Shown here: one piece after another, positions 56,464-64,000 of the stretch
Layout of the letters: each line of letters starts with the position of its first letter
How positions within the stretch are numbered: position 1 is the stretch's first letter
NCBI GenBank assembly: GCA_903840435.1
Contig: CAIMFV010000012.1
Location: 1-64,000 of the forward strand
DNA: 64,000 nt
Direction: 5' to 3'
From: an uncultured Caulobacterales bacterium
GTDB lineage: Bacteria; Pseudomonadota; Alphaproteobacteria; Caulobacterales; Caulobacteraceae
Made by a program: the position numbers and the translations under genes
Notes under the pieces: generated by a model
Told to the model about the DNA's origin: nothing
The model's input: the letters and a program-made list of their open reading frames with translations, nothing else
The model's database searches: none

Positions 56464-57525
56464 TTAAGGATGAGCTTGATACCAATCGACGCCGGAGGCG
56501 TCGCGGCGGCGCTCGATCTTCCCCCGCCGCCAGAGACAGTTCAGATGGGCGAGGCTTTCCCCCGTGGCCATACCGATAACGTCTGGCCCGATGGGTCGGG
56601 CGAATAGGGCGCCGAAGACGTCCACCGCCCGCTTTGGCTCGGCCAGCACCCGCTCAAGCCGGGTTAGGGCGCGCTCATGGCCACGAATCAAATGGTCGAT
56701 GCGGGTGTGCAGGCCATAGAAGGGATCGTTGTGCGACGGCAGCACCAAGACATCGGCAGAAATTTGCCCCTTCACATGGGCAAGCGAAGTCAGCCAATCT
56801 CGCATGGGGTCGGCGTCTGGCTCGGTGGGAAAGAGCGACACATTTGACGAGATGCGCGGCAAAACCTGATCGCCGGAGATGAACAGATTGAGCGCTTCGC
56901 ACGAGAGACAAGCATGTTCCGGCGAATGGCCCGATCCGATCACCACTCGCCAGTTATGCGCCCCAATGCGGATCGTATCGCCAGCGCTGAGGCGGGTATA
57001 GCTATCGGGCATGGCATAGACGCCTTTGCCGAAGCCGCCAAAACGGGTGCGATAGACCTCGATGGCCTCCTCGCTCCAGCCCGCCGCGCGGTAGAATCGC
57101 ACGCCGTCTTCGGGCGCTTCGCGGCCAGTGTCGGCGCACAACATGCGACAGGAGATGTATTCGAGCCTACTCATCCACAGGCGCGCTTCAAATTTTCGCA
57201 CCAACCATCCCGCCATACCGCAATGGTCAGGATGCATGTGGGTGACGAAGACGCGTGTGACGGGACGTCCACCAAGGGCCCGAGCAAAGGCGAGCCGCCA
57301 GGAATCGGCTGTGGCTTTAGTCTGTATTCCAGTGTCGATAATGGCCCAGCCCTCGCCATCCTCGATCGCATAAACATTGATAAATTTCAGGGACATATCG
57401 AGCGGCTTTCGCAACCAAAGCACGCCAGGCGCCACCTCCACAGCCGAGCCATCGCCTGGGTGGGGCGTCGTCTCGAAGGGGTAGGTCAAGACCGGCTTTG
57501 GCTCGTCTATCGGGGGGTCACTCAT
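56464..57525 (-). CDS. MBL-fold metallo-hydrolase
   Basis: A 353-residue metallo-beta-lactamase-fold protein from ATG 57525 (MSDPPIDEPKPVLTYPFETT), AAGGA upstream; the longer frame to 57621 is spacer. The metal motif is VFVTHMHPDHCGMAGWLVRK, followed by VIGSGHSPEHACLSCEALNL and FISGDQVLPRISSNVSLFPT. A C-terminal helical domain includes YGLHTRIDHLIRGHERALTR. It resembles hydrolases annotated as hydroxyacylglutathione-hydrolase- or beta-lactamase-like, but the substrate is unknown. It is divergent from the secreted repeat protein. Confidence 0.9.
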   Translation of the reverse strand: MSDPPIDEPKPVLTYPFETTPHPGDGSAVEVAPGVLWLRKPLDMSLKFINVYAIEDGEGWAIIDTGIQTKATADSWRLAFARALGGRPVTRVFVTHMHPDHCGMAGWLVRKFEARLWMSRLEYISCRMLCADTGREAPEDGVRFYRAAGWSEEAIEVYRTRFGGFGKGVYAMPDSYTRLSAGDTIRIGAHNWRVVIGSGHSPEHACLSCEALNLFISGDQVLPRISSNVSLFPTEPDADPMRDWLTSLAHVKGQISADVLVLPSHNDPFYGLHTRIDHLIRGHERALTRLERVLAEPKRAVDVFGALFARPIGPDVIGMATGESLAHLNCLWRRGKIERRRDASGVDWYQAHP

Positions 57526-57678
57526 CTTTTCGCTATCCTTGGCCACGCCACACCTTGCGCCCAATCGAGGCTTGGCGTCAAAATCACCTTTGTCGTGCAC
57601 GCTTGACCGTGGGGGAGGCAAGCGGCTTATGAGGGTGGTGAACAGGGCCGTGCGCGGCCTGATAGGAGAGGTTGACGC
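57526..57678. promoter_or_regulatory. Divergent spacer, metallo-hydrolase / repeat protein
   Basis: A 153-bp spacer that must hold promoters for both genes. GATAGGAGAGG at about 57661-57671 supplies the ribosome site for the gene at 57679. No operator-like palindrome was seen. Confidence 0.35.
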
Positions 57679-59019
57679 ATGAAACGCTTAGGGTTGGCCC
57701 GAGCATCGATGATTTTGGCGGCGATGGCAGTGTCGTTTGCAGCGGCGCTGAGCTCGCCCGCAGCCGCGGCGGACCCACCGCCGAAGATCACCAAGGAAGA
57801 TATCGCCAAAGGCATGAAGGATGGACCCGGCGTCATCACGCAAATTGGTCTGACCTGCACCCTGACCAATGCGCGTTCTATCGGCCAACTGAACCTGCCT
57901 GCCGATCCCAAGGCGCCCGGATCGAAAGCCCACCCCGTCGACGCCTACGAATTCGCCTGTAAAGAGGGCCTAGGCTACACCGTCCTGGTGGATAAGCCGA
58001 AGTCGACCATCATCGACTGTTTGACAGCCCAGGGCCAAGCTGTTCTCGGCTGTCGCCTGCCAGAAAATGCCGATCCGAAGGCCGGTCTTTCCCCGATGGT
58101 GGCTGAAACGGGTCGCACCTGCGAGGTCGCCTCAGCGAGGGCATTAGGCGCTGCCCCGGACGGCACGCATTTTTACGAAGTCGGCTGTAAGGCTGGCGAC
58201 GGTTATGTGCTGCGCAAGGAACCCGGCAAGGCGACGGCGGCCTTTACCTGCATGTCGATGACCGATTCGAAGCTCGCCTGTAGCCTGACGACACCGGATC
58301 AGAACAAGACCTTTGCAAAGGGCTTAGCAGCGGGGACGAAGAAGACCTGTGCTGTCACCGATATTCGTTTCGTCGGCTCGACCACCTCTGGAATGGACGG
58401 TTATGAGGCTGCCTGCGCCGACACGGGCTACATGTTCACCGTCGACCTGACAGGCGCCGTCAAGCAAACCGTCGACTGCGCCCTTGCCGCCAACTTCCTC
58501 GGTGGCTGTAAACTGACGGACGCGACCAAGGTTGAGACGGCTGAAGCCAAGCTCTATTCTGACCTGTCGAAAAAGGCTGGATTTGACTGCACCGTGGCTA
58601 AATATCGCCTGATTGGTGTCATGGCTGGCAATACGGATTTGGTCGAGATCGCCTGCTCCAATCGCCCTGACGGCGGCGTCGGCGCCTTTGCCGAAGACCC
58701 GACCAAGACCAAGATCTATGACTGCTTGCAAGTCGGCGGACTGGGTCAAGAGTGCAAGCTTGGCACGACGCTTCAGCCTGTTTTGGCCAAGCTTTCCGCG
58801 GGCCTCGCCTCGAAGGGCAAAGGCTCGTGCGTTGTATCGAATGCGCGCTATATTGGTGACACTGAGGACGGCTCGTCTGTCATCGAAACCGCCTGTTCAG
58901 ACGGCGGCCTTGGCTGGGTGATGAAGACGACGCCTGCCTATGCCGTGCAAACCTTGGTGCCCTGTGCAGCGGCCAGTGGCTCCAATGCCTGCAAGCTCCC
59001 TTCAAACCTGAAGAAGTAG
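57679..59019 (+). CDS. Secreted protein with five tandem four-cysteine repeats
   Basis: A 446-residue exported protein with signal peptide MKRLGLARASMILAAMAVSF (ending near AAAADP). The mature part is five degenerate repeats of about 70-80 residues. Each has the pattern C-x-V/L-x3-R-x-I/L/V-G, then YE/IE-x-x-C, a hydrophobic Gly-rich strand, then C and C-x-L. Examples of the first element are TCTLTNARSIG, TCEVASARALG, TCAVTDIRFVG, DCTVAKYRLIG and SCVVSNARYIG. With four Cys per repeat, disulfide-linked small beta domains in the periplasm are likely. I know no function for it. A strong terminator follows. Confidence 0.85.
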   Translation: MKRLGLARASMILAAMAVSFAAALSSPAAAADPPPKITKEDIAKGMKDGPGVITQIGLTCTLTNARSIGQLNLPADPKAPGSKAHPVDAYEFACKEGLGYTVLVDKPKSTIIDCLTAQGQAVLGCRLPENADPKAGLSPMVAETGRTCEVASARALGAAPDGTHFYEVGCKAGDGYVLRKEPGKATAAFTCMSMTDSKLACSLTTPDQNKTFAKGLAAGTKKTCAVTDIRFVGSTTSGMDGYEAACADTGYMFTVDLTGAVKQTVDCALAANFLGGCKLTDATKVETAEAKLYSDLSKKAGFDCTVAKYRLIGVMAGNTDLVEIACSNRPDGGVGAFAEDPTKTKIYDCLQVGGLGQECKLGTTLQPVLAKLSAGLASKGKGSCVVSNARYIGDTEDGSSVIETACSDGGLGWVMKTTPAYAVQTLVPCAAASGSNACKLPSNLKK

Positions 59020-59040
59020 CCCGCAGCGCCTCGAAGTCGA

Positions 59041-59078
59041 AAGCGCCCGTCAGCCCTGTGCTGGCGGGCGCTTTTTTG
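59041..59078 (+). terminator. Strong intrinsic terminator
   Basis: The arms AAAGCGCCCGTCAGC and GCTGGCGGGCGCTTT (one G-T pair) enclose CCTGT, followed by a T-run to 59078. It ends the repeat-protein transcript. Confidence 0.9.
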
Positions 59079-59151
59079 GCCGAAACCTTGACGCGTCGCA
59101 CGCAACGGGAGACGGTCCACGAAAGCAGATCGGTTGAGGGAGATGATCACC

Positions 59152-59694
59152 GTGCGTAGGCTAGCCCCCGCCCTGTTGGCGGTTACGATCCTCTTCGGCG
59201 TCGGAGCGTCAGCTTCGGCGCAAACGGCGCCTGTACCGGCGGCTGACCATGCCAGCCCAGAGGCTGTGCGTCATATGCTCGCGACCATGCATTTGCGCGA
59301 CACGATGAATCTGATGCTCGATAAAATGATGGATACGATGTTGGCGAAAATGCCGTCGAATATGACCCCAGAACAAGCCAAGGCAGTTCAAGGGGCCATG
59401 CACGCCGAGCTCCCGGCATTTATCGATTCGACCCTGAACGATTCCGTCACCGTCTATGCCCAGAACCTCTCCGCCAGCGAAGTCGCGGCGATGGAATCCT
59501 TTTACGCGAGCCCTGCGGCCCAGTCGGCGATCGCGAAAATGCCTGCAATCACTCAGCAACTCATGCCGCTGATCATGTCGAGAATTCCCGAATTGACCCG
59601 CCGCATGGTGGATCACATGTGTGACACGCTCTCCTGTACAGCGGCCCAGCGAACCGAAGCCCAAGCCCAAGCTGCGGCACAACTCAAGAAGTAG
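59152..59694 (+). CDS. Exported DUF2059 protein
   Basis: A 180-residue secreted, Met-rich helical protein of the DUF2059 family. GTG 59152 is favoured because GAGGGAG lies about 9 nt upstream; ATG 59143 would touch that site. The signal peptide VRRLAPALLAVTILFGVGAS ends near ASAQTA. The family signature is MESFYASPAAQSAIAKMPAI. The N-terminal half has Met-rich helices (DTMNLMLDKMMDTMLAKMP). Two Cys near the end (DHMCDTLSCTA) may form a disulfide. Function unknown. Confidence 0.87.
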   Translation: MRRLAPALLAVTILFGVGASASAQTAPVPAADHASPEAVRHMLATMHLRDTMNLMLDKMMDTMLAKMPSNMTPEQAKAVQGAMHAELPAFIDSTLNDSVTVYAQNLSASEVAAMESFYASPAAQSAIAKMPAITQQLMPLIMSRIPELTRRMVDHMCDTLSCTAAQRTEAQAQAAAQLKK

Positions 59695-59716
59695 GGTTAG
59701 ATCGTCGTTCCACGCC

Positions 59717-61258
59717 TTACAGCACAGCTTCGATGAGCGAAGGTCCGTCGGCAGCTAGGGCTCGCGCGAAGGCTGCATCAAACTCTTCCGCCGTCTGGCA
59801 CACCACGCCCGCCATGCCAAAGCCCTTGGCCAAGGCCACCCAGTCGAGCGCCGGGTCGCCGATGCCCAACAGGTCTTTGGCGCGCGGCCCTTGGACGCCG
59901 GATTTGGTGCGGTCGAATTCGATATTGAGGATCTGATAGGCACGGTTGGCGAGGATGATGGTGACCACGTCCAGCCCTTCGCGCATCACCGTCCACAGAC
60001 CTTGCAGCGTGTAGGCGGCGGAACCGTCGCCGATCACCGCAACCACCTTACGCCCCGGAGTCGCGACCGCCGCCCCGATGGCGACCGGCAAGCCCTGGCC
60101 AATCGCTCCGCCGGTCACAGTCAGCCAGTCATGGCGGCGGGCCGCGCGGGTCTGGAGGAAGAGCGGCAGGCTGGCCGTTATGCCCTCGTCGGCGACGACG
60201 GAATCTTCCGGCAAGTGGCGGGCGAGCGAATCGCCAATCGCGTAAGGATTAAGCTTGCCGGTTGGCGCAGCGTTCGGAGCCTCATAGGCGGCGACCGGAA
60301 AATCCTTTGGCGCGTTCAACCGCTCCGCCAAGGCTTCCAGCGCATAAACCCCGTCTTCCTCAGGCGTCGCCAAGGTGAGTTCCCGGCAGCCCTCTGGCAC
60401 GAGAATGGAGGGCATATCGGGATAGGCAAAAAAGGCGACGGGGGTGCGGGTGGCGGCGAGCACCATCAGATCCGACCCTTCAATATCTTTCAGAGCCATT
60501 TCGCCGAAATAGAGCATTTTCGCCGTGGCGAAGCGGCCCGAACCGCGCAAATGCCGGGCAACAAAGGTGTCGACCAAAATGCGCACGCCAGCAGCTGCGA
60601 TGCGGGCTGCAGCCGCAAGCCCTTGCTCACTCATGCCATTGGTTCCGAGCATAAGGACGGGCTTGGCCGCAGCTTTCAGCGCCTCGGCCACTGCGTCAAT
60701 CCGAGCATCGTCTGGCCGGGTGCGGACAGGTGTCGGCGCTTGGGCACTTAAGATTGGTGCCTCCGACCAAGCACTGTCTCCGGGCAGGATCAGGGTTGCG
60801 ACGCCCCGCTGGCCCATCTGGCTCGCCACAATGGCCTCCGCCGTCAAGGGAGCTATATCGTCTGGCCGATCGGCAGACTTGACCCAACAGGAATTGGGCC
60901 AGGCGAGGCCAGCAATATCGGAGGTCAAGGGCGCTTCGAAGCGGCGGTGATAGGTGGCGTGGTCGCCAACAATATTGACCATGGGCGAAAAGGCGCGCCG
61001 GGCATTGTGCAGATTGGCCGATCCATTGGCGAGCCCCGGCCCCAGGTGCAGCAAGGTTGCGGCGGGCCTTCCGGTCATGCGGGCATAGCCATCGGCTGCG
61101 CCTGTGGCCACACCCTCAAACAGGCAAAGAATGGGACGCACGCGCGGCTCGCGGTCAAAGGCCGCCACCATCTGCATTTCGCTGGTGCCCGGATTGGCGA
61201 AGCACAGCTCCACCCCATTGTCAGCCAGCGTTTTTAAAAGTGCGTCCGCCCCGTTCAT
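59717..61258 (-). CDS. ThDP-dependent enzyme, acetolactate synthase / benzoylformate decarboxylase-like
   Basis: A 513-residue thiamine-diphosphate enzyme from ATG 61258 (MNGADALLKTLADNGVELCF). The catalytic Glu of the ThDP-activating loop is in FANPGTSEMQMVAAFDREPR. The ThDP-binding motif is VAVIGDGSAAYTLQGLWTVM, ending in IILAN. GLANGSANLHNARRAFSPMV is typical of the decarboxylase branch. It is shorter than anabolic IlvB (~570 residues) and no small subunit gene is nearby, so it is probably not the biosynthetic acetolactate synthase. The substrate, perhaps a 2-oxo acid, is unknown. It is divergent from a serine hydrolase gene. Confidence 0.88.
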   Translation of the reverse strand: MNGADALLKTLADNGVELCFANPGTSEMQMVAAFDREPRVRPILCLFEGVATGAADGYARMTGRPAATLLHLGPGLANGSANLHNARRAFSPMVNIVGDHATYHRRFEAPLTSDIAGLAWPNSCWVKSADRPDDIAPLTAEAIVASQMGQRGVATLILPGDSAWSEAPILSAQAPTPVRTRPDDARIDAVAEALKAAAKPVLMLGTNGMSEQGLAAAARIAAAGVRILVDTFVARHLRGSGRFATAKMLYFGEMALKDIEGSDLMVLAATRTPVAFFAYPDMPSILVPEGCRELTLATPEEDGVYALEALAERLNAPKDFPVAAYEAPNAAPTGKLNPYAIGDSLARHLPEDSVVADEGITASLPLFLQTRAARRHDWLTVTGGAIGQGLPVAIGAAVATPGRKVVAVIGDGSAAYTLQGLWTVMREGLDVVTIILANRAYQILNIEFDRTKSGVQGPRAKDLLGIGDPALDWVALAKGFGMAGVVCQTAEEFDAAFARALAADGPSLIEAVL

Positions 61259-61415
61259 TCTTGCGACCCCTGCCCCGGTTTTGCGTCGACCTATAGAGAG
61301 CTTGTCCGGCCAAAGCAAAGCGCCATGGCCTTTGTTCAAGCGCGCCCTTGCCTTCCCCAAGGTGGAGACGGCACAGTTGGTGTGACGATGCCCCCCTGGC
61401 GACAACGAGGCCTGC

Positions 61416-62642
61416 ATGACACCCAACCCAACGGCCCTTGGCTTCAGCGCCGAACGCTTGGCTGCAACCGACACATTTCTAAAAGCCCGCTATGTCGATA
61501 AGGGGCGGCTAAAGGGGCTTTCTTATCTTGTCTACCGCCGGGGCGAGGTGGCGCATCAGGCCGTCTTTGGCTTGGCTGATGCCGAGCGCGGCGTGAGCCT
61601 AAGAGAAGACTCGATTTTCCGCATCTATTCGATGACCAAGCCGATGACCTCGGTCGCCCTGATGATGTTGGTCGAGGAAGGTAAGATCGCGCTCGACGAT
61701 CCTGTGACCCGCTACATTCCCGAATGGGAAGCATTGGGCGTCTATGTTTCGGGTCTCGACGGGGCCTTTGTCACCCGCCCACTGGCGCGGCCCATGTTGG
61801 TGGTGGATCTGTTGCGCCACACCTCTGGCCTGACCTACGGATTTCAAAACCGCACCACGGTCGACGCCACCTATCGAAAGCGCAAAATCGGCGGCGTCGA
61901 TCTGGCTGGCGACCTCGAGGGCATGGTGCGGGCCTTGGCCGATATCCCGCTGGAGTTTTCCCCCGGCGAGGCGTGGAACTACTCGGTCTCCACCGACATT
62001 GTCGGCTATCTGGTGCAGAAAGTGTCTGGCCAACCCTTCGAGGCCTTTTTGCGCCAACGCCTGTTTGCCCCGCTTGGTATGCAAGATACCGACTTCAGCG
62101 TGCCCCCGGAAAAGCAAGACCGCTTCACCGCCTGCTATCTGCGCGGCCCTGGCGGAATAAGCCTGGAAGATGACCCGACCCGCAGTCGTTATCTGTCCCC
62201 GCCCAGCCTCGTCTCCGGCGGCGGCGGGCTGGTTTCGACCTTGAGCGACTATTTGCGGTTTTGCCGTATGGTCTTGAACAAGGGCGAGCTTGACGGCGTG
62301 CGCTATCTCAGCCCCAAGACCCTCCAACTGATGGCCGCCAACCATCTGCCGGGCGGTAAGTCCCTGACGGAGATGTCGATTTCGCTCTTCAGTGAGGCGA
62401 CCTATGCCGGGGTCGGCTTTGGCCTAAGCTTTGCCACCACGACGGATCCAGCGGCGACCCTGTTACCCGGTTCAAAGGGCGATCTGTGGTGGGGTGGCAT
62501 GGCATCGACGTTTTTCTGGATCGATCCGGTCGAAGACTTGATCGTTATCCTGATGACCCAAATGATCCCATCTGGCGCCTATCCGATCCGCCGCGAATTA
62601 AAGACCCTGGTCTATTCGGCGCTTACCGAGTCATTCGGTTGA
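61416..62642 (+). CDS. Serine hydrolase, class C beta-lactamase/EstB-like
   Basis: A 408-residue penicillin-binding-protein-fold esterase without obvious signal peptide. The nucleophile motif SxxK is in FRIYSMTKPMTSVALMMLVE, and the second motif YxS in EAWNYSVSTDIVGYLVQKVS. LRHTSGLTYGFQNR and DLWWGGMASTFFWIDPVEDL are typical of the EstB-like group, where the third motif is altered (WGGxxxT). A cytoplasmic esterase is more likely than drug resistance. ATG 61416 begins after GCCTGC and has only weak GAGG upstream. A short degenerate inverted repeat lies after the stop near 62643-62680. Confidence 0.9.
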   Translation: MTPNPTALGFSAERLAATDTFLKARYVDKGRLKGLSYLVYRRGEVAHQAVFGLADAERGVSLREDSIFRIYSMTKPMTSVALMMLVEEGKIALDDPVTRYIPEWEALGVYVSGLDGAFVTRPLARPMLVVDLLRHTSGLTYGFQNRTTVDATYRKRKIGGVDLAGDLEGMVRALADIPLEFSPGEAWNYSVSTDIVGYLVQKVSGQPFEAFLRQRLFAPLGMQDTDFSVPPEKQDRFTACYLRGPGGISLEDDPTRSRYLSPPSLVSGGGGLVSTLSDYLRFCRMVLNKGELDGVRYLSPKTLQLMAANHLPGGKSLTEMSISLFSEATYAGVGFGLSFATTTDPAATLLPGSKGDLWWGGMASTFFWIDPVEDLIVILMTQMIPSGAYPIRRELKTLVYSALTESFG

Positions 62643-62675
62643 AGCCAAATTCGGCATGTTAAAGTTGAATTCGGC

Positions 62676-63461
62676 TTAGGTTGGCTCGGGTTTCGCTGCG
62701 GCCTCGTTCCACCCCTCCAAGCCAACAGCGAAGGGACGCGCAGCCTTGGTCGCAGCGATCCATGCCCACCCTCCGCCGTCGTCGGTGGCCATGTCGATCC
62801 GAAACCCAGACGACTCGACGAAATCTTTGAACGCGCGGCGATTGGGGATGAACCAATTATAAGGGTCCCCCGTTTCGGCCGCCTTTGTATAGTAGGTCAT
62901 CGGCAGAAGTTCGTGGATCAACGCTCCCTGGTCTAGGATTTGGCGCTGCTGGGTTTCCGATAAGGTTTTGTCGAAGACAAGCTTGTCAATTATGGGCGAG
63001 TCCGTAAACAAGCGGCCATTTGCGACATCATAAATTCGGTCTAACGCCAACAACGGATGGCGAAGATGATAAATTAAACCCAGAAATAAGACGATATCAA
63101 ACGTACCATGTTGCTGGGGCGACAGGTCATAAACACTCGCACGAACATAATGGCAGTTATCAATTTCCAATATTTCTCGTGTTTTATAGTATCCTGTCGC
63201 CGCAGGATCGTCGGGACCGAGCGACACAATTTCTCGGGCTCCGCGCCGTGCACATTCAAAACTGAAAAATCCATTCCATGGGGCGATATCTAAAATTCGC
63301 AGACCCTCCAGACGCTGAGGAATGCCAAGGCTATCCATGTGGGCGCATACATCCTTGGGGCCGGTGGTCTTGTGCCCCGGGAAAACTTCCCAATTTTGAA
63401 ATGTATAAATTCCATCAAAAAATTCGGAAATTTCGAAGCCGTCCGGCGCGTTCGATCTCAT
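62676..63461 (-). CDS. SAM-dependent methyltransferase, CmoB-like (DUF1698)
   Basis: A 261-residue class I methyltransferase. SAM-binding motif I is LRILDIAPWNGFFSFECARR, motif II includes GAREIVSLGPDD, and FDIVLFLGLIYHLRHPLLAL is the post-motif block characteristic of CmoB and related DUF1698 proteins. WEVFPGHKTTGPKDVCAHMD precedes motif I. Similar genes occur in surface-polysaccharide and secondary-metabolite clusters. Its 5' half (about 62.9-63.5 kb) is clearly AT-richer than the neighbours, and both flanks are non-coding, so recent acquisition is plausible. True CmoB tRNA modification is unlikely since the length is shorter. Confidence 0.82.
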   Translation of the reverse strand: MRSNAPDGFEISEFFDGIYTFQNWEVFPGHKTTGPKDVCAHMDSLGIPQRLEGLRILDIAPWNGFFSFECARRGAREIVSLGPDDPAATGYYKTREILEIDNCHYVRASVYDLSPQQHGTFDIVLFLGLIYHLRHPLLALDRIYDVANGRLFTDSPIIDKLVFDKTLSETQQRQILDQGALIHELLPMTYYTKAAETGDPYNWFIPNRRAFKDFVESSGFRIDMATDDGGGWAWIAATKAARPFAVGLEGWNEAAAKPEPT

Positions 63462-63607
63462 TTAATTTGACCTTAAGTCGATTTATTTATCTTTATTTAC
63501 TACCTTAGTTTGAAATATGCAACGGACCACTACGCGGCCGTCCGCGCCTGGGGCGGGATTCGAGCCGAAACAGCGCTGCGATTTACGTGGCCAAAGGCCC
63601 GGGCGCT
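63462..63607. other. Spacer downstream of the conserved hypothetical
   Basis: The first ~50 bp are AT-rich and hold the methyltransferase promoter and ribosome site (AAGG before 63461, minus strand). The rest is GC-rich and includes a tRNA-T-arm-like string that does not fold. No gene was found. Confidence 0.4.
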
Positions 63608-63985
63608 TTACCCGCGAAACGAGAGATAGCCGCGCTCGACCATGCGCCGTGCGCCCTCATAGGCGGCGGTCAACTCTTGATAGGTGTTTCTGAGGTCGGC
63701 CAGGCGCTTGATCTGCTCGGGCTTCAACTGGGCCGGTTCAGTGCTCAGCGTCATCGCCTCCTTGACCCATTGGGCGCGGGCCACGGCGCAGGCCACCGCC
63801 ATGCGTTGAAACGCCTCCATATCCACCGGACCCAGGGCTTGGGCGAGTATTTCGCGGTTTGAGGCAAAGGCGGTGTAATCGATCTTCTCCAAATGTCCGC
63901 GTAACTTACGCTGCACATTCGGATCTGAATCGGCTTCCGGCACAAAATGGTCGCCGCGCAAGACGGATGAAGAATAGGACGGCAT
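63608..63985 (-). CDS. Conserved hypothetical protein
   Basis: A 125-residue cytoplasmic protein, helical throughout, with no signal peptide. Readable features are SDPNVQRKLRGHLEKIDYTA, FQRMAVACAVARAQWVKEAM and LKPEQIKRLADLRNTYQELT. No family recognised. The ATG at 63985 is 15 bp from the window edge, so an upstream start or operon partner beyond the edge cannot be excluded. Confidence 0.7.
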   Translation of the reverse strand: MPSYSSSVLRGDHFVPEADSDPNVQRKLRGHLEKIDYTAFASNREILAQALGPVDMEAFQRMAVACAVARAQWVKEAMTLSTEPAQLKPEQIKRLADLRNTYQELTAAYEGARRMVERGYLSFRG

Positions 63986-64000
63986 TGGCTTGCCCTCGCC

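Noticed and set aside
63545-63575. A string resembling a tRNA T-arm (GGGATTCGAGCC) near 63555
   Set aside because: The flanking bases cannot form the 5-bp T-stem and no acceptor, D or anticodon arm could be placed around it.

Overview
The window looks like chromosomal DNA of a high-GC alphaproteobacterium, most likely in or near the Caulobacterales. Pointers are the alphaproteobacterial RpoB/RpoC, a MucR/Ros regulator of the Caulobacter type, a large coiled-coil membrane protein resembling the Caulobacter polarity factor TipN, a TonB-dependent receptor beside secreted S9 peptidases, and several acyl-CoA dehydrogenases. No rRNA, tRNA, CRISPR array, insertion sequence or prophage was found.

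Layout. 1-435: gene-free repeat block (three ~118-bp REP-like units) downstream of rpoC. 436-8857: rpoC and rpoB on the minus strand, with a structured rpoB leader facing xthA. 9.3-16 kb: xthA, a small membrane protein, and a divergent S9 peptidase / TonB-dependent receptor pair ending in a strong terminator. 16-25.3 kb: mucR, a quinone reductase, a two-subunit molybdenum hydroxylase, a tRNA-dihydrouridine synthase, a TraB/GumN protein, an OPT transporter and small secreted proteins. 25.3-32.9 kb: a CorC-type protein, an epoxide-hydrolase-like enzyme, two acyl-CoA dehydrogenases and a DPP-IV-like peptidase.

32.9-35.2 kb is the accessory island. It is partly AT-rich. A ~280-bp segment (promoter, ribosome binding site and a ~64-residue Arg-rich N-terminal module) occurs twice, each copy continuing into an unrelated short tail. 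Each is followed by an orphan gene; the second of these is an exported protein with an Ivy-like CxPHxC loop (lysozyme inhibitor). The arrangement resembles remnants of a polymorphic toxin/immunity locus and is the most novel part of the window.

35.3-44.5 kb: a third acyl-CoA dehydrogenase, a UDP-sugar epimerase, the TipN-like protein coupled to a dipeptide epimerase, an MFS transporter, a DUF423 protein and a His-rich COG0523 GTPase. 44.5-48.3 kb: the high-affinity phosphate operon pstSCAB with a candidate PHO box and no phoU. 48.6-57.5 kb: metallo-hydrolases, a divergent HxlR regulator / tandem NTF2-like pair, an acyl-CoA ligase, a two-domain kinase overlapping pdxH, aroC (with a 15-bp tandem triplication over its stop) and a GNAT acetyltransferase. 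57.7-64 kb: a secreted five-repeat cysteine protein, a DUF2059 protein, a ThDP enzyme, a serine hydrolase, an AT-rich CmoB-like methyltransferase and a conserved hypothetical.

The genes imply an aerobic heterotroph that degrades peptides and fatty acids, scavenges phosphate and has polar cell organisation. Starts were moved from the longest ORF to internal codons wherever a ribosome binding site or family length argued for it.
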